Assembly: GCF_014646655.1 (NCBI RefSeq)
Contig: NZ_BMNR01000001.1
Coordinates: 1-64,000, forward strand
From: Yeosuana aromativorans
GTDB lineage: Bacteria > Bacteroidota > Bacteroidia > Flavobacteriales > Flavobacteriaceae
Direction: 5' to 3'
DNA length: 64,000 nucleotides
The notes below the pieces were generated by a model. The model made no database searches. It was not told the DNA's origin and saw only the letters and a program-made list of their open reading frames with translations. Each line of letters begins with the position of its first letter. Position 1 is the stretch's first letter. A program made the translations under genes and the position numbers. Positions 34,365 to 43,507 of this stretch are shown here, in pieces.

Positions 34365-35300
34365 TTAAAACGGTAAATTATTTACATCCACATTTCCGCC
34401 AGAAATGATAATGCCTACCTTTTTATTTTTAAAATCGTCTTTTTGTTTCAACAAAGCGGCAAAAGCCACTGCACTTGAAGGCTCAATAACTATCTTCATG
34501 CGTTCCCAGATAAGTTTCATTGCCTCAATAATCTCTTTTTCACTGACCGTAATAATTCGTTCTACATATTTTTTTATGATAGGGAAATTTCTATTACCTA
34601 AAAAGGTTCGTAGTCCATCCGCTATCGTATCAGCCGTTTCATTATGCTCAATATTACCGCTTAATAAAGACCGATACGCATCATCTGCATTTTCGGGTTC
34701 GCCACCAATAACTTTACAATGCTCTGAAAAATAGTTAGCAGCCAATGCCGTGCCAGCTATCAATCCACCACCACCAACGGGAGTAAATAGATAATCCAAA
34801 TCTGGATAATCTTCCAACAATTCCATAGCGGCCGTTCCTTGCCCGTAAATCACCTGATCATCATTGGATGGATGAATAAAAGTTGCTCCTTTTTCTTTTC
34901 GAACAACTTCAGCCATATTTTCTCTGGCTATTGGGGTGGAATCACATTCAATTATTTGCCCTTGATAGGTTCTTACCGCATTCTTTTTGACTTCAGGCGC
35001 ATTCTTGGGCATGACAATATAGGCCGGTATTCCTACTTTTTTTGCTGCTAACGAGAGGGCTTGTGCAAAATTACCAGACGAATGTGTTACAACGCCTTTA
35101 TTTCTTTCTTCATCTGACAGACTTAAAATAGCATTGGATGCACCTCGCATTTTAAAAGCGCCCATCTTTTGGAAATTTTCACATTTAAAATAGATCTTCG
35201 CTCCACACATCTCATTAATTAGCTGAGATGTCAACACAGGTGTTTTATGGATATATGGTTTTATCCTGTTATGCACTTGTATGAGCGTTTCTTTATCCAT
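34365..35300 (-). CDS. PLP-dependent threonine dehydratase / serine racemase-like enzyme
   Basis: The 311-residue fold-type II PLP enzyme lacks the ACT regulatory domain of biosynthetic IlvA, so it is of the catabolic TdcB, serine racemase or hydroxyaspartate dehydratase group. The PLP lysine lies in MGAFKMRGASNA, with THSSGNFAQA and the phosphate loop PVGGGGLIAG. Its place inside the phenylacetate operon, 12 bp after paaG and 9 bp before paaH, is unexpected because no step of that route needs it. The true substrate cannot be read from the sequence. Confidence 0.85.
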   Translation of the reverse strand: MDKETLIQVHNRIKPYIHKTPVLTSQLINEMCGAKIYFKCENFQKMGAFKMRGASNAILSLSDEERNKGVVTHSSGNFAQALSLAAKKVGIPAYIVMPKNAPEVKKNAVRTYQGQIIECDSTPIARENMAEVVRKEKGATFIHPSNDDQVIYGQGTAAMELLEDYPDLDYLFTPVGGGGLIAGTALAANYFSEHCKVIGGEPENADDAYRSLLSGNIEHNETADTIADGLRTFLGNRNFPIIKKYVERIITVSEKEIIEAMKLIWERMKIVIEPSSAVAFAALLKQKDDFKNKKVGIIISGGNVDVNNLPF

Positions 35301-35311
35301 TCCTATTAATG

Positions 35312-36091
35312 CTACTTTCCTTTAAATACGGGTTTTCGTTTCTCAATAAAAGCCGAAACACCTTCGGCATAATCGTCAGTTTGGGCTGCTTCAATTTGTA
35401 ATTTAGACTCTAGGTCCAATTGTGATTCTAAATTGTTTGTTAATGATTGATTCAATAACTGCTTGATAAAACCGAGTGCCTTCGTTGGCATATTTGCCAA
35501 TTTAATGGCTGTTTTTTGAACTTCTTCTTGAAATACTTCATCTGGAATGACTTTATAAACCATACCCAATTTTTCAGCTTCTTGAGCTGGTATTTTCTCG
35601 CCAAGCATGGCCAACGCCGATGCTTTCTGGAATCCAATCAATCTTGGCAAAAAGAAAGTGCCTCCACTATCTGGAATTAATCCAATCAAACTAAACGCCT
35701 GAATAAAACTGGCCTTTTCATGAGCCAAAACAATATCACAGGCTAGAGCTATATTCGCCCCCGCACCTGCTGCCACGCCATTGACTGCTGCAATGATTGG
35801 TTTTTCAATATGTCGTATTTTTAAAACAATGGGATTGTAATGTTCCTCTAAAATCTTTTTAAATCCTGGATTGTGCTCTGGCGATGTCACTTCTTTTAAA
35901 TCTTGACCGGCACAAAATGCTTTTCCTTTTCCTGTTAAAACAATCGCCCTTACATCATCATTGGTTTTACAATCATCAAATATGTCTTGCAATTGCAACG
36001 CCATTTCACGATTAAAGCTATTAAACACTTCTGGTCTATTAAGCGTGATATATGCTATGTTATTTTCAATTTTTAATTGAATGCTGCTCAT
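35312..36091 (-). CDS. paaG: 1,2-epoxyphenylacetyl-CoA isomerase
   Basis: PaaG converts ring-1,2-epoxyphenylacetyl-CoA to the oxepin. The 259-residue crotonase-fold protein has the CoA-pocket segments GKGKAFCAGQDLKEV and NGVAAGAGANIALACDI. The family catalytic Asp is in SLIGLIPDSGGTFFLPRL. That IPDSG segment separates PaaG from plain hydratases, which have Glu there. It ends 12 bp before the PLP gene and starts 6 bp after paaD. Confidence 0.92.
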   Translation of the reverse strand: MSSIQLKIENNIAYITLNRPEVFNSFNREMALQLQDIFDDCKTNDDVRAIVLTGKGKAFCAGQDLKEVTSPEHNPGFKKILEEHYNPIVLKIRHIEKPIIAAVNGVAAGAGANIALACDIVLAHEKASFIQAFSLIGLIPDSGGTFFLPRLIGFQKASALAMLGEKIPAQEAEKLGMVYKVIPDEVFQEEVQKTAIKLANMPTKALGFIKQLLNQSLTNNLESQLDLESKLQIEAAQTDDYAEGVSAFIEKRKPVFKGK

Positions 36092-36097
36092 ATATTT

Positions 36098-36598
36098 TTA
36101 TTTCAAACATTTAAAATAATCAAACGGTTCTTGACAATCCTCACATTTAAATTGTGCTTTACATGCCGTTGATCCAAACTGGCTCACTAATCGTGTGTTT
36201 GTTGATCCACATTGTGGGCACTTAACAACCTTTTTATTACCTAGCAAAGCCTCTTTATCTGCATGCGCATCTAAAGGAGCTGCAATGCCATATCTCTCTA
36301 AGGCCTGTCTTCCTTTTGGCGTAATCCAATCCGTTGTCCAAGCAGGGGATAAAATCAATTCAACATCCGATTGATACCCAGCTTTTTTCAATGCCGTTTT
36401 TATGTCGTCGGCAATTACATCCATGGCCGGACACCCACTGTAAGTTGGTGTAATTTGAACTTTAACCACATCGCCTTCAATTACCGCTGAACGTACTACG
36501 CCCATATCCATGATGGACAATACAGGAATTTCAGGATCAAAAACCTGCTCCAGAATAGGGATTAATTCATGGTCAATATGTAGCTCCGTAATCGTCAT
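36098..36598 (-). CDS. paaD: Phenylacetyl-CoA epoxidase accessory protein PaaD
   Basis: PaaD is a MIP18/DUF59-type factor needed for full epoxidase activity, probably in iron-sulfur or di-iron centre assembly. The N-terminal DUF59 domain holds VFDPEIPVLSIMDMGVV and YSGCPAMDVI. The C-terminal 45 residues carry a four-cysteine zinc-ribbon pattern (VKCPQCGS, CKAQFKCEDC). The length of 166 is usual. It is third from the end of the paaABCD block and 3 bp after paaC. Confidence 0.93.
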   Translation of the reverse strand: MTITELHIDHELIPILEQVFDPEIPVLSIMDMGVVRSAVIEGDVVKVQITPTYSGCPAMDVIADDIKTALKKAGYQSDVELILSPAWTTDWITPKGRQALERYGIAAPLDAHADKEALLGNKKVVKCPQCGSTNTRLVSQFGSTACKAQFKCEDCQEPFDYFKCLK

Positions 36599-36601
36599 TT
36601 T

Positions 36602-37357
36602 TTACCAAGACATTTTTGGGTAAGTTCGTTGCATGTATTGTAACTCGGTCAACAAATATCCCATATGTTCTGTGTGGATACCTTCTTTTCCTCCTTTTAG
36701 AAAATAGTTGGATTCCGGGATTATCAAAGTTACTTGTTCCAATATTTTGTTAACCCGATTGTAATACTGATCTTTAAATTTTAGAACATCAACACCAATA
36801 CTTTTTTCAACCATTATTTTATCAATTTCAGTTAGATGAAAAAACTCATCGGTATATACCCATAAATCATTGATAGCTGTTTGCATTTTTTTATGACTTT
36901 CTTCTGTTCCGTCACCTAAGCGTTTCACCCAGTCCGATGAAAACCGTTGGTGATAACTTGCTTCCTTAATAGCTTTATTTGCTATCGCTGAAAGGGTTAC
37001 ATCATGGCTTTTTTGGAGTTCTTGTAGGAATAAAACATGATACACATCAAATAAAAACTGACGTGCCATAATATATGCAAAGTCTGTATTGGGTTGTTCT
37101 AACAATAACACATTGAGATACTCTCGCTCATTTCTAAGCATGGCTATATCATCTTCAGTTCTTCCATCTCCAGCAAGTTTTGCGGCATACTGATAATAAC
37201 TCCTCACTTGGCCTAACAAATCCAATGCTATATTGGTGCAGGCTATATCGGTTTCCAAACTCGGTCCGTGGCCACAAAGTTCACCTAGGCGCTGTCCAAG
37301 AATTAACGAATTATCCGCGATTGACAATATGTATTTATAGAGAGTTTCGTTTTTCAT
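36602..37357 (-). CDS. paaC: Phenylacetyl-CoA epoxidase structural subunit PaaC
   Basis: PaaC is the non-catalytic ferritin-like partner of PaaA in the multicomponent ring-epoxidising oxygenase. The 251-residue, mainly helical protein has the family segments SLETDIACTNIALDLLGQ and EASYHQRFSSDWVKRLGDG. It should lack a complete di-iron site. Its ATG shares one base with the paaB stop codon (TAATG), so translation is probably coupled. Confidence 0.94.
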   Translation of the reverse strand: MKNETLYKYILSIADNSLILGQRLGELCGHGPSLETDIACTNIALDLLGQVRSYYQYAAKLAGDGRTEDDIAMLRNEREYLNVLLLEQPNTDFAYIMARQFLFDVYHVLFLQELQKSHDVTLSAIANKAIKEASYHQRFSSDWVKRLGDGTEESHKKMQTAINDLWVYTDEFFHLTEIDKIMVEKSIGVDVLKFKDQYYNRVNKILEQVTLIIPESNYFLKGGKEGIHTEHMGYLLTELQYMQRTYPKMSW

Positions 37358-37641
37358 TACATGTGTTTTACATCATCAGGTAAGTCATAAAATGTTGGAT
37401 GTCGATATACTTTATCCTGTGCCGGTTCAAATAACTCGCCATTATCCTTTGGATTTGAGGCTGTGATGTACTTTGATTCTACTACCCAAATGCTCACCCC
37501 TTCATTTCGTCTGGTATAAACATCACGTGCATTTTCAAGTGCCATTTCGGCATCGGCCGCATGTAGACTTCCAAAATGCCTGTGTTCCAATCCGTTTTTA
37601 CTTCTCACGAAGACTTCCCAAAGTGGCCAATTTTTTTTCAT
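37357..37641 (-). CDS. paaB: Phenylacetyl-CoA epoxidase subunit PaaB
   Basis: PaaB is a 94-residue subunit that connects PaaAC dimers. The start (WPLWEVFVRSKNGLEHRHFG), SLHAADAEMALENARDVYTRR and the SIWVV strand are family signatures. It lies one base after paaA and overlaps paaC by one base. Confidence 0.95.
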   Translation of the reverse strand: MKKNWPLWEVFVRSKNGLEHRHFGSLHAADAEMALENARDVYTRRNEGVSIWVVESKYITASNPKDNGELFEPAQDKVYRHPTFYDLPDDVKHM

Positions 37642-37642
37642 G

Positions 37643-38608
37643 TCAAACGGCTTTATTTGTTAGTTTTTCTTTTCTTTCTTGCTCTTTTTCAGCAAAAGCC
37701 ATTGCTGCATCACGAACCCATTGCCCATTCTCCCAGGCATCCACTCTGGCTTTCATCCGTTCTTTATTACAAGGCCCATGACCTTTAACGACTTGCCAAA
37801 ATTCATTCCAATCAATTTCTCCAAAATCATAATGACCTGTTTTTTCATTCCATTTCAAATCTGGATCCGGTATTGTCAAGCCAATTAAATCTGCTTGCGG
37901 AACGGTTTGATCTATAAATTGCTGACGCAATTCATCATTGGATTTTCGTTTTAATTTCCATTTCATGGATTGTTCTGTATGAATCGATTCTGCATCAGTT
38001 GGTCCAAACATCATTAATGATGGCCACCACCAACGGTTTAACGCATCTTGAGCCATCTCTTTTTGTTCTTTTGTGCCTTCGCAAAGTTTTATCATAATTT
38101 CATATCCTTGACGCTGATGAAAACTTTCTTCCTTGCACACCCTTACCATGGCTCTGGCATAAGGCCCGAATGACGTATTGCACAATGGCACTTGGTTGAT
38201 AATGGCCGCCCCATCAACCAACCAACCAATGGTACCGATATCGGCCCAAGTGAGTGTTGGATAGTTAAATATACTGGAGTATTTTGCTTTTCCAGCATGC
38301 AGTTGTTCGTATAATTCCTCTCGTGATATTCCTAAGGTTTCACAGGCACTATACAAATACAAACCGTGCCCTGCTTCGTCTTGAACTTTAGCCAGTAAGG
38401 CTACTTTTCGGCGCAATGAGGGCGCACGGGTAATCCAATTACCTTCTGGAAGCATCCCAACAATTTCGGAATGGGCATGCTGAGAAATCTGCCTTATATG
38501 TGTTTGCCTATATTTCTCTGGCATCCAATCTTTAGGCTCAATTTTTTCGTCCCGCGCAATTCGGGCTTCAAACTGGGCTTCTAAATTTTTTATTTGGTCT
38601 TCACTCAT
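37643..38608 (-). CDS. paaA: Phenylacetyl-CoA epoxidase catalytic subunit PaaA
   Basis: PaaA holds the di-iron centre that inserts oxygen across the ring of phenylacetyl-CoA. The ligand helices are visible as [20 protein letters not shown] (ExxH) and [16 protein letters not shown] (ExxH). The substrate-side segment [15 protein letters not shown] is conserved. The 321 residues fit the family. It follows paaE by 27 bp and leads the paaABCD block. Confidence 0.96.
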   Translation of the reverse strand: MSEDQIKNLEAQFEARIARDEKIEPKDWMPEKYRQTHIRQISQHAHSEIVGMLPEGNWITRAPSLRRKVALLAKVQDEAGHGLYLYSACETLGISREELYEQLHAGKAKYSSIFNYPTLTWADIGTIGWLVDGAAIINQVPLCNTSFGPYARAMVRVCKEESFHQRQGYEIMIKLCEGTKEQKEMAQDALNRWWWPSLMMFGPTDAESIHTEQSMKWKLKRKSNDELRQQFIDQTVPQADLIGLTIPDPDLKWNEKTGHYDFGEIDWNEFWQVVKGHGPCNKERMKARVDAWENGQWVRDAAMAFAEKEQERKEKLTNKAV

Positions 38609-38635
38609 AATTTTTAAGCTTTTTGCTATTGGCTA

Positions 38636-39709
38636 TTACACATCAAAATCCACAACTATATGCTTACTTGTTGGTACGGACTGACAGCTTAACACAAAGT
38701 TTTGTTTCAGTTCTTTTTCCTCAAGGGCATAATTAACTTTCATTTTTACGGAACCTTCAATAATTTTACATTTACAGGTACTACAAACCCCGCCTTTACA
38801 AGCAAAAGGTAAATCGGCGCCAGCTGCTAAGGCGCCATCCAAAATGGTGTCAAAATCATCATCCATGATGAAATGAAACTCCTTGCCGCCATCAATTATG
38901 GTCACTTCTGTGCCATCCGTCTTGTTTTCAATGACTTCAGCAATATGCCTGTTTTCCTCTTCTGAACTTCCTGTGAAAAACAACTCATAATGTATTTTAT
39001 CAGCACTTAAACCAGCAGCCATCAGTTCATCACGAATCAAGAAAATCATATCTTGAGGACCACAAATAAAAGCATGTGCTGTATCTTCAATATCAATAAA
39101 TGTTTTAGTTAATACTCCAAGTTTTTCTTTATCAAACCGTCCGTTTAAAAATGGGATATCACGCTGTTCCTTGGTTAAAAAATAAAACACTTGAAATCGG
39201 TCAAAAAAATTATTTTTTAACCGCTCGATTTCTTCCTTAAAGATAATGGATTTTACGGTGCGATTCAAGTAAAACAACTTGAACGTGCTATCAGGTTCCT
39301 CCTTTAAATGGGCCTTTATAATGGAGAGTATGGGTGTTATGCCGCTACCAGCTGCAAAGGCTATGTAATTTTTTGACGCTTTTTCATCAACGTCTACATA
39401 AAACTGGCCATGAGGCGGCATTACCAAAAGCTCATCCCCTTTTTTTAATTTGTTGAAAGCATAATTTGAAAAAATACCGTCTCTAATGGTTTTAACTGCA
39501 ACTTTCCATTCTCCATCCAACGGGCTTGAACACAACGAATAGTTGCGCCTAACATCATTACCATTTATGTTTTTTCGAACGGTGATATGCTGGCCTTGCT
39601 TAAATTTAAAAGTTTCTTTAAGCTCAACTGGAACTTCAAAAGATATGACAACACAGTCTTTTGTTTCCTTATAAATATCAGCAATTTTTAAGCTATAAAA
39701 ATCTGCCAT
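38636..39709 (-). CDS. paaE: Phenylacetyl-CoA epoxidase reductase PaaE
   Basis: PaaE moves electrons from NADPH to the PaaA di-iron site. An FAD-binding domain (RRNYSLCSSP) and NAD(P)-binding domain (AAGSGITPILSI) cover about 1-240. A C-terminal plant-type 2Fe-2S ferredoxin domain holds CKGGVCSTCKC and LSCQS, the four expected cysteines. It is the first gene after the candidate operator, so the operon order is EABCD rather than the ABCDE of E. coli. Confidence 0.95.
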   Translation of the reverse strand: MADFYSLKIADIYKETKDCVVISFEVPVELKETFKFKQGQHITVRKNINGNDVRRNYSLCSSPLDGEWKVAVKTIRDGIFSNYAFNKLKKGDELLVMPPHGQFYVDVDEKASKNYIAFAAGSGITPILSIIKAHLKEEPDSTFKLFYLNRTVKSIIFKEEIERLKNNFFDRFQVFYFLTKEQRDIPFLNGRFDKEKLGVLTKTFIDIEDTAHAFICGPQDMIFLIRDELMAAGLSADKIHYELFFTGSSEEENRHIAEVIENKTDGTEVTIIDGGKEFHFIMDDDFDTILDGALAAGADLPFACKGGVCSTCKCKIIEGSVKMKVNYALEEKELKQNFVLSCQSVPTSKHIVVDFDV

Positions 39710-39746
39710 GCGTTATATTTTTCAAACTCTGAATGGATATTATTTT

Positions 39747-39764
39747 AACTAACAATTGTTAGTT
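39747..39764. promoter_or_regulatory. Candidate TetR operator upstream of paaE
   Basis: AACTAACAATTGTTAGTT is a perfect 18-bp palindrome in the 92-bp gap between tetR and paaE. On the minus strand TATTTTTG, a fit to the -7 box, lies about 25 bp upstream of it, so the palindrome would fall just after the transcription start. A related site lies upstream of E2. Confidence 0.65.
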
Positions 39765-39801
39765 TCATTACAAATTTACAAAAATAAATGTTACATTTTT
39801 G

Positions 39802-40371
39802 TTAATTCTTAATTCCATTGATGAGAACATTGCTTAAACTTTGAGATAATTCAATTTCATTCAAATTATCTTCTAATGGAATCCAAATATATAATGAGCG
39901 CAAGGTTGAGAGCAAAGAAAACAGTAGGACTTCAAGATTGTCATTTAAAATTTCATTGTTAAGGATGCCTTGCCGGATAATGTCTCGTAAATTGTCTTCA
40001 TAATTTACCCGCAATTTCAAATAATATTCCAATTGGTCTTCCAGATGCATCCAATCGTTATTCAAAGTGGCCATGCCTGCCTTGTTTCTACTGGTAATGT
40101 TAATGTGCATGGAAATAATTTGCTTAAGTTTTTCAATACTATTAACCTGAGAGGCTTTTATGGTTTCCATGCCCAATGTAAATTCTTCAGCCAAGGAAAT
40201 AATAATTGCCTTAAGAATATCCTGCTTGGAATTGATATGATTGTAAAGACTTGCGGCTTTAATACCCATGGCTTTGGCTATATCACGCATGGTTACTGCA
40301 CTATATCCTTTATCTTTAAAAAGGGTAGCTGCCGTTTTAATGATTTCGTTTTTCCGTGTGTTTGGTTTCAT
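39802..40371 (-). CDS. TetR-family regulator, probable controller of the paa operon
   Basis: The 189-residue regulator has the HTH at about residues 25-45 (TMRDIAKAMGIKAASLYNHI), preceded by IIKTAATLFKDKGYSAV. The C-terminal ligand domain is helical, as in TetR proteins. It reads toward paaE with a palindrome between, the usual layout for PaaR-type repressors that sense phenylacetyl-CoA. The inducer is inference. An ATG three codons upstream (40380) is an equally possible start. An inverted repeat at 40404-40419 lies in its own promoter region. Confidence 0.88.
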   Translation of the reverse strand: MKPNTRKNEIIKTAATLFKDKGYSAVTMRDIAKAMGIKAASLYNHINSKQDILKAIIISLAEEFTLGMETIKASQVNSIEKLKQIISMHINITSRNKAGMATLNNDWMHLEDQLEYYLKLRVNYEDNLRDIIRQGILNNEILNDNLEVLLFSLLSTLRSLYIWIPLEDNLNEIELSQSLSNVLINGIKN

Positions 40372-40403
40372 ATTATGCATGAAGATACTGAAAAAATTTA
40401 CGC

Positions 40404-40419
40404 TGTAACTCTTGTTACA
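40404..40419. promoter_or_regulatory. Inverted repeat in the tetR-rhodanese divergent promoter
   Basis: TGTAAC-tctt-GTTACA is a perfect 6-4-6 inverted repeat 33 bp before the tetR start. It may be an autoregulatory site or bind another factor. Its bases differ from the paaE palindrome. Confidence 0.4.
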
Positions 40420-40466
40420 TTCATTTCAAAATAAATTAAAGTAATTTGCATAAAATTTTTAAAACT

Positions 40467-40772
40467 ATGGGACTATTAGATTTTCTTACGGGAAATAAAA
40501 ATGATAAAATCAAAGACTTTCAATCAAGAGGCGCTATTATTATTGATGTGCGAACAAAGAACGAATTTAAACAAGGGGCCATACCTGGTTCTAAAAACAT
40601 TCCGTTACAGGAAATACATTCAAAAATTGATTATTTAAAAAAACTCAATAAACCTATTATTGCTTGTTGTGCCAGCGGTATGCGATCTGGTAATGCCTCT
40701 AGTATTTTGAACAATCATGGTATTGAGACCATTAATGGTGGTGGCTGGTTAAGCTTGAGCAAGAAATTATAA
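40467..40772 (+). CDS. Single-domain rhodanese
   Basis: The 101-residue sulfurtransferase-like protein has the active-site loop CCASGMRSG (the second Cys is the expected persulfide residue) and the N-terminal motif IIDVRTKNEFKQGAIPGSKNIPL. There is no signal peptide. The ATG at 40467 is chosen because the longer frame starts at a TTG. It diverges from tetR. A hairpin that serves the opposite strand follows it. Confidence 0.88.
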   Translation: MGLLDFLTGNKNDKIKDFQSRGAIIIDVRTKNEFKQGAIPGSKNIPLQEIHSKIDYLKKLNKPIIACCASGMRSGNASSILNNHGIETINGGGWLSLSKKL

Positions 40773-40790
40773 GGACTCGTTTTAAACAAA

Positions 40791-40841
40791 AAAAACATTA
40801 GTTTTCTTCGACTTAAGAAGTCTAAACTAATGTTAAAACTA
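40791..40841 (-). terminator. Terminator of the response-regulator transcript
   Basis: ACATTAGTTT pairs with AAACTAATGT, with an inner CTTC/GAAG stem. On the minus strand it is followed by a run of eight T. TTAGT-type repeats at 40836-40855 separate it from the response-regulator stop codon. It may also slow transcription from the rhodanese side. Confidence 0.8.
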
Positions 40842-40911
40842 AACTAAACTAACTCATAATAAAAGTATCTTATTTTTGAGAACGCTTGATTACGTTAAGG
40901 TTAATAAATCT

Positions 40912-41556
40912 TTATATTAAGTTATTTCGTTTGGCTTTTTCAACTGCTTCAAGTTTATTGTGCACTTGAAGTTTTTTGTAAATATTTTCAATATGCTTTC
41001 TAATGGTACCTGTTGACAGAAACAAATTTTTCGCGATTAAACTATAGCTCAACCCTTTACTAAGATGTTCGAGTACTTCAATTTCCCTATCGGATAGTTT
41101 GATATCGTCTGATTGGCTTTTAAAATCAATAGGGTTCCTAAGAAGCTTTAATGTTTTCATGGCAATTGATGGTGTCATGGCCGCACCGCCATTTAGTGTT
41201 TCCAAGATACCTTCATGAAGGTCTTTGGCATTAACTTCTTTTAGCAAATATCCGTCTGCACCCGCTTTTATTGCATTGAAAATATGCTCATCATTATCAA
41301 ATACGGTCAGCATGATAATTTTAATATGCGGATATTTTTGTTTAACAACCTCGGTGGTTTCTATGCCATTAAGCACGGGCATTTCAATATCCATAAGTAT
41401 GATGTCTAAATTATGATTGTCATTTAACTGGGTTAACAGTTCTGACCCATTCATACAGGAAAACTTAACTTGTAAATCATCAAAAAAAGCGAGTTTTTCT
41501 TTGATGGCATTTATCAAAAACGTGTTGTCATCTACTATGGCTATTTTTATTTTCAT
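40912..41556 (-). CDS. NarL/LuxR-type response regulator
   Basis: The 214-residue regulator has a receiver domain with acidic pocket Asp9-Asp10, phosphoacceptor Asp56 (IILMDIEMP) and switch Thr/Lys in MLTVFDN and YLLKEV. A LuxR HTH covers about 149-210 (LSDREIEVLEHLSKGLSYSLIAKNL). The ATG at 41556 is chosen over an upstream TTG and lies 7 bp after the kinase stop codon. It is paired with the adjacent sensor kinase; targets are unknown. Confidence 0.93.
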   Translation of the reverse strand: MKIKIAIVDDNTFLINAIKEKLAFFDDLQVKFSCMNGSELLTQLNDNHNLDIILMDIEMPVLNGIETTEVVKQKYPHIKIIMLTVFDNDEHIFNAIKAGADGYLLKEVNAKDLHEGILETLNGGAAMTPSIAMKTLKLLRNPIDFKSQSDDIKLSDREIEVLEHLSKGLSYSLIAKNLFLSTGTIRKHIENIYKKLQVHNKLEAVEKAKRNNLI

Positions 41557-41563
41557 TGTGAAA

Positions 41564-43507
41564 TCAAACAATTAAAATAACTGAAGTTCCTAGATTGATT
41601 TTGCTTTCAACATGTATTTCAGCGTTCATATCAATGGCTCGTTTTTTCATGTTGTTCAAGCCATTCCCATGCTCAACTGTATTATAGTCAAATCCTTTAC
41701 CATCATCGTATATTTCAATTTTCAATCTGTCAGAATCCTTTTGAAATTGCACCTTAATACTTTTGGCTTCTGCATATTTAAGTGCGTTGTTGATGGCTTC
41801 TTGAATGATTCTGTAAATATTCATTCCTTGAACTGAAGAAAAACTAAGTTCTTTAGATAGCTGTTCATCAACATTAAACTGAAATTCTATGCTTGATGAT
41901 GCCAAACCGGCTCTTTCAATGAAATTTGAAATCCTGGCCCCTAAATCATCTAAAGAAATTTCGTTTTTGTTCATGGCCCAAATGGTGTCACGCAACTCAA
42001 AAATGGTTTCTTTGGTAAATGCGCTGATACTTTCAAGTTTATTGACAACGGCTTCATTTGCGTTTTTAAAACCGTACTGCAAATTTTCTACGGATGATAT
42101 AATAAATGTTAGTTGAGCACCAATATTGTCATGCAAATCCCTTGATATTCTTAATCGTTGTTCTTGAAGTTTGTTTTGGGATTCTATTTTGATTAAGGCT
42201 TCTTTTAACTGGCTTTCTTTTTTAAGTTGGTTGTTTTTTAGTTTCTGTTGTTTATAAATCAAAAAGGTAAATATGGCTATGACCACAACCAAAACAACTA
42301 AACCGATTAATTGTGTATTTTTTCTATTGAGATTGAGTTCTTTTTCAGCAATATCGGCTCGTTGGGCCATTATTTGACTTTCTTTCTTTTCGGTTTGGTA
42401 TTTTGTCTCCAATTCTGCAGTCACATTCTGCATTTTTTCTTGAAGGTTCAAAGCCTGTTCTTTAACATACAAATTGGTATAGTAGGACACACTATCCGGC
42501 TTAGATTCATAAGCATAAATAGGGATGAGCTGTAAATAAACACTTAGTAATTTGTCTGTTACATTTTCATTTTTAAAAACCTTCAAACTATTTAACAACA
42601 ACGGTTTGGCTTTGCTAAAGTCTCCCAATTCACTATAAATGCCAGCAAGGGTTAACTTTGAACTTGCAAGCTCTGTCCCTAAGTTGGCTTTTTCCCTTAT
42701 TTCAATGGACTTTAATATGTATTGTTTAGCAAGTTGATAGTTTTTTTTATCGCTATATATTGAACCCAAATTATTGTATGCCGAGCCCAATGTTGGATAA
42801 GCGTTCACTTGTTTTGAGGTTTCAATACTTTTTTTTAAACAAGAAATAGCTTGAACCGTATCTTTTTTATATAAATACACACTGGCCTTGTTAACAAGCG
42901 TGTTACTCAGTAATTCTTGTTGACCATTATCCTCAAAAAAAGTAGCATTCTTGTTGAAATATTCTAACGCCTTATCGTAGTTTTTCAAAGCCATATAAAT
43001 GGCACCTATATTGCTTTGGAGTGAATTAGCAACGGTAACCACCTTATTCCTTTCATAAAAACCAAGTGCTTTGAGGTAATAAACCATGGAACTGTCCAGA
43101 AGTGTCCTTTTGTAAAAAATATTCCCGATTTTATAGTTTAAAGATGCTATTCCGGCAGAATCATGAATTTTGGCTCTTATTGCAAGTGATTGTTTGAAAA
43201 GTTTCTCAGCGGTATCAAATTCTCCCTTTAAATAATAAACAACGCCATTATCACTTATGGTTTGTGCCAAAAATGTTGAGTCATTGAGCTTTTTGGCAAA
43301 CTGCATGGCCTTTTCACCATAAACCAATGCTGAATCTGTAGAAATTGAACTGTAATACCAAGTTAAATCCCCAAATATTTTAGCCTTACTTTTGTCGTCT
43401 TGAACGGTTTTTAATTCGCGTTTTAAACTATCAATCATTTTTTGGGAATTCTGGCAAAAACCATGAAAACCAATTACGAATAATATTGCCAAAAAATACC
43501 GTTTCAT
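41564..43507 (-). CDS. TPR-containing sensor histidine kinase (HisKA_3)
   Basis: The 647-residue kinase has a signal peptide (to about residue 18), then tetratricopeptide repeats from about 30 to 370. A membrane helix lies near 400-420 (LIGLVVLVVVIAIFTFLI), followed by a coiled coil. The NarL-type dimerisation helix has His459 in SRDLHDNIGAQLT. The ATPase domain has the N box near 573 (EAINNALKYA) and the G box DDGKGF at about 600. The periplasmic TPR sensor is common in Bacteroidetes kinases. Its start overlaps the preceding small gene by 4 bp. Confidence 0.93.
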   Translation of the reverse strand: MKRYFLAILFVIGFHGFCQNSQKMIDSLKRELKTVQDDKSKAKIFGDLTWYYSSISTDSALVYGEKAMQFAKKLNDSTFLAQTISDNGVVYYLKGEFDTAEKLFKQSLAIRAKIHDSAGIASLNYKIGNIFYKRTLLDSSMVYYLKALGFYERNKVVTVANSLQSNIGAIYMALKNYDKALEYFNKNATFFEDNGQQELLSNTLVNKASVYLYKKDTVQAISCLKKSIETSKQVNAYPTLGSAYNNLGSIYSDKKNYQLAKQYILKSIEIREKANLGTELASSKLTLAGIYSELGDFSKAKPLLLNSLKVFKNENVTDKLLSVYLQLIPIYAYESKPDSVSYYTNLYVKEQALNLQEKMQNVTAELETKYQTEKKESQIMAQRADIAEKELNLNRKNTQLIGLVVLVVVIAIFTFLIYKQQKLKNNQLKKESQLKEALIKIESQNKLQEQRLRISRDLHDNIGAQLTFIISSVENLQYGFKNANEAVVNKLESISAFTKETIFELRDTIWAMNKNEISLDDLGARISNFIERAGLASSSIEFQFNVDEQLSKELSFSSVQGMNIYRIIQEAINNALKYAEAKSIKVQFQKDSDRLKIEIYDDGKGFDYNTVEHGNGLNNMKKRAIDMNAEIHVESKINLGTSVILIV

